Assembly: GCA_949358305.1 (NCBI GenBank) | Contig: OX442314.1 | Coordinates: 17,169,060 to 17,229,059 of the forward strand | Reading direction: 5' to 3' | From: Strigamia acuminata | Lineage: Eukaryota > Arthropoda > Chilopoda > Geophilomorpha > Linotaeniidae | DNA: 60,000 bases | Part shown: positions 59,943 to 60,000 of the stretch, in pieces | Numbering within the stretch: the first letter of the stretch is position 1 | Layout: each line of letters opens with the position of its first letter | Notes under the pieces: model-generated | Told to the model about the DNA's origin: nothing | The model's input: the letters and a program-made list of their open reading frames with translations, nothing else | Databases searched by the model: none | Translations under genes and position numbers: made by a program

Positions 59943-60000
59943 CATTAGGTGAATCAAGAAAACTCATCATTGAAAATTAACTGTATTAAAAATAAAATGT
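59943..60000 (+). terminator. CTDNEP1 3' UTR and polyadenylation signal
   Basis: Short AT-rich 3' UTR with AATAAA at 59991-59996. Confidence 0.6.

Overview
The window is nuclear DNA from a small-intron animal. The proteins point to an arthropod or a close relative. The troponin C has intact Ca2+ loops only at EF-hands II and IV and ends M-T-G-D, which is the arthropod pattern. There is also a Drep-2-like CIDE-N protein, spliceosomal GT-AG introns mostly of 55-70 bp, and AATAAA polyadenylation signals. I cannot name the species. All gene models come from reading exons on both strands, checking splice sites and phase, and comparing with remembered human and Drosophila family members; no search was run.

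Left half (1-33.5 kb). This is one minus-strand gene, USP48 (ubiquitin-specific protease 48). Its first 20 exons are packed into 3.9 kb (29648-33514) with introns near 60 bp. The last recognisable exons are scattered through giant introns: 7.6 kb (22062-29647), 4.0 kb (17986-21950) and 13.0 kb (4870-17857). The ubiquitin-like C-terminus lies at 3995-4352 and the final short exon is probably beyond the left edge. The giant introns hold no other gene I can support. They contain GA/CT tracts, A-rich runs, one deleted Tc1-like transposon (15301-16240) and an apparent excess of CRE, Exd-Hox, RFX and E2F-type sites. This is the most unusual part of the window and looks like a regulatory block carried in the introns of a bystander gene.

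Right half (33.8-60 kb). This is compact and gene-rich. EXOSC10/Rrp6 (minus, 33858-37049) ends 344 bp upstream of the USP48 start. It shares a 477-bp divergent promoter region with the first of two tandem NDUFB4-like complex I subunit genes (plus, 37527-38020 and 38234-38908). CDC5L, the NineTeen-complex Myb protein (minus, 39029-42104), converges on the second copy. A Drep-2-like CIDE-N gene (plus, 43514-45120) follows. TTC36 (minus, 47810-48492) and SZRD1 (plus, 48750-49778) are divergent. A calmodulin-like gene (minus, 51352-53345) carries a long basic N-terminal extension and two alternative first exons. Troponin C (plus, 55844-56700) and CTDNEP1/Dullard, the nuclear-envelope phosphatase (plus, 58472-59942), complete the window.

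Functional themes. EXOSC10, CDC5L, SZRD1 and USP48 are nuclear or RNA-linked housekeeping genes. The NDUFB4 pair is mitochondrial. Troponin C and the calmodulin-like protein are Ca2+ sensors. No tRNA, rRNA or CRISPR array was seen.
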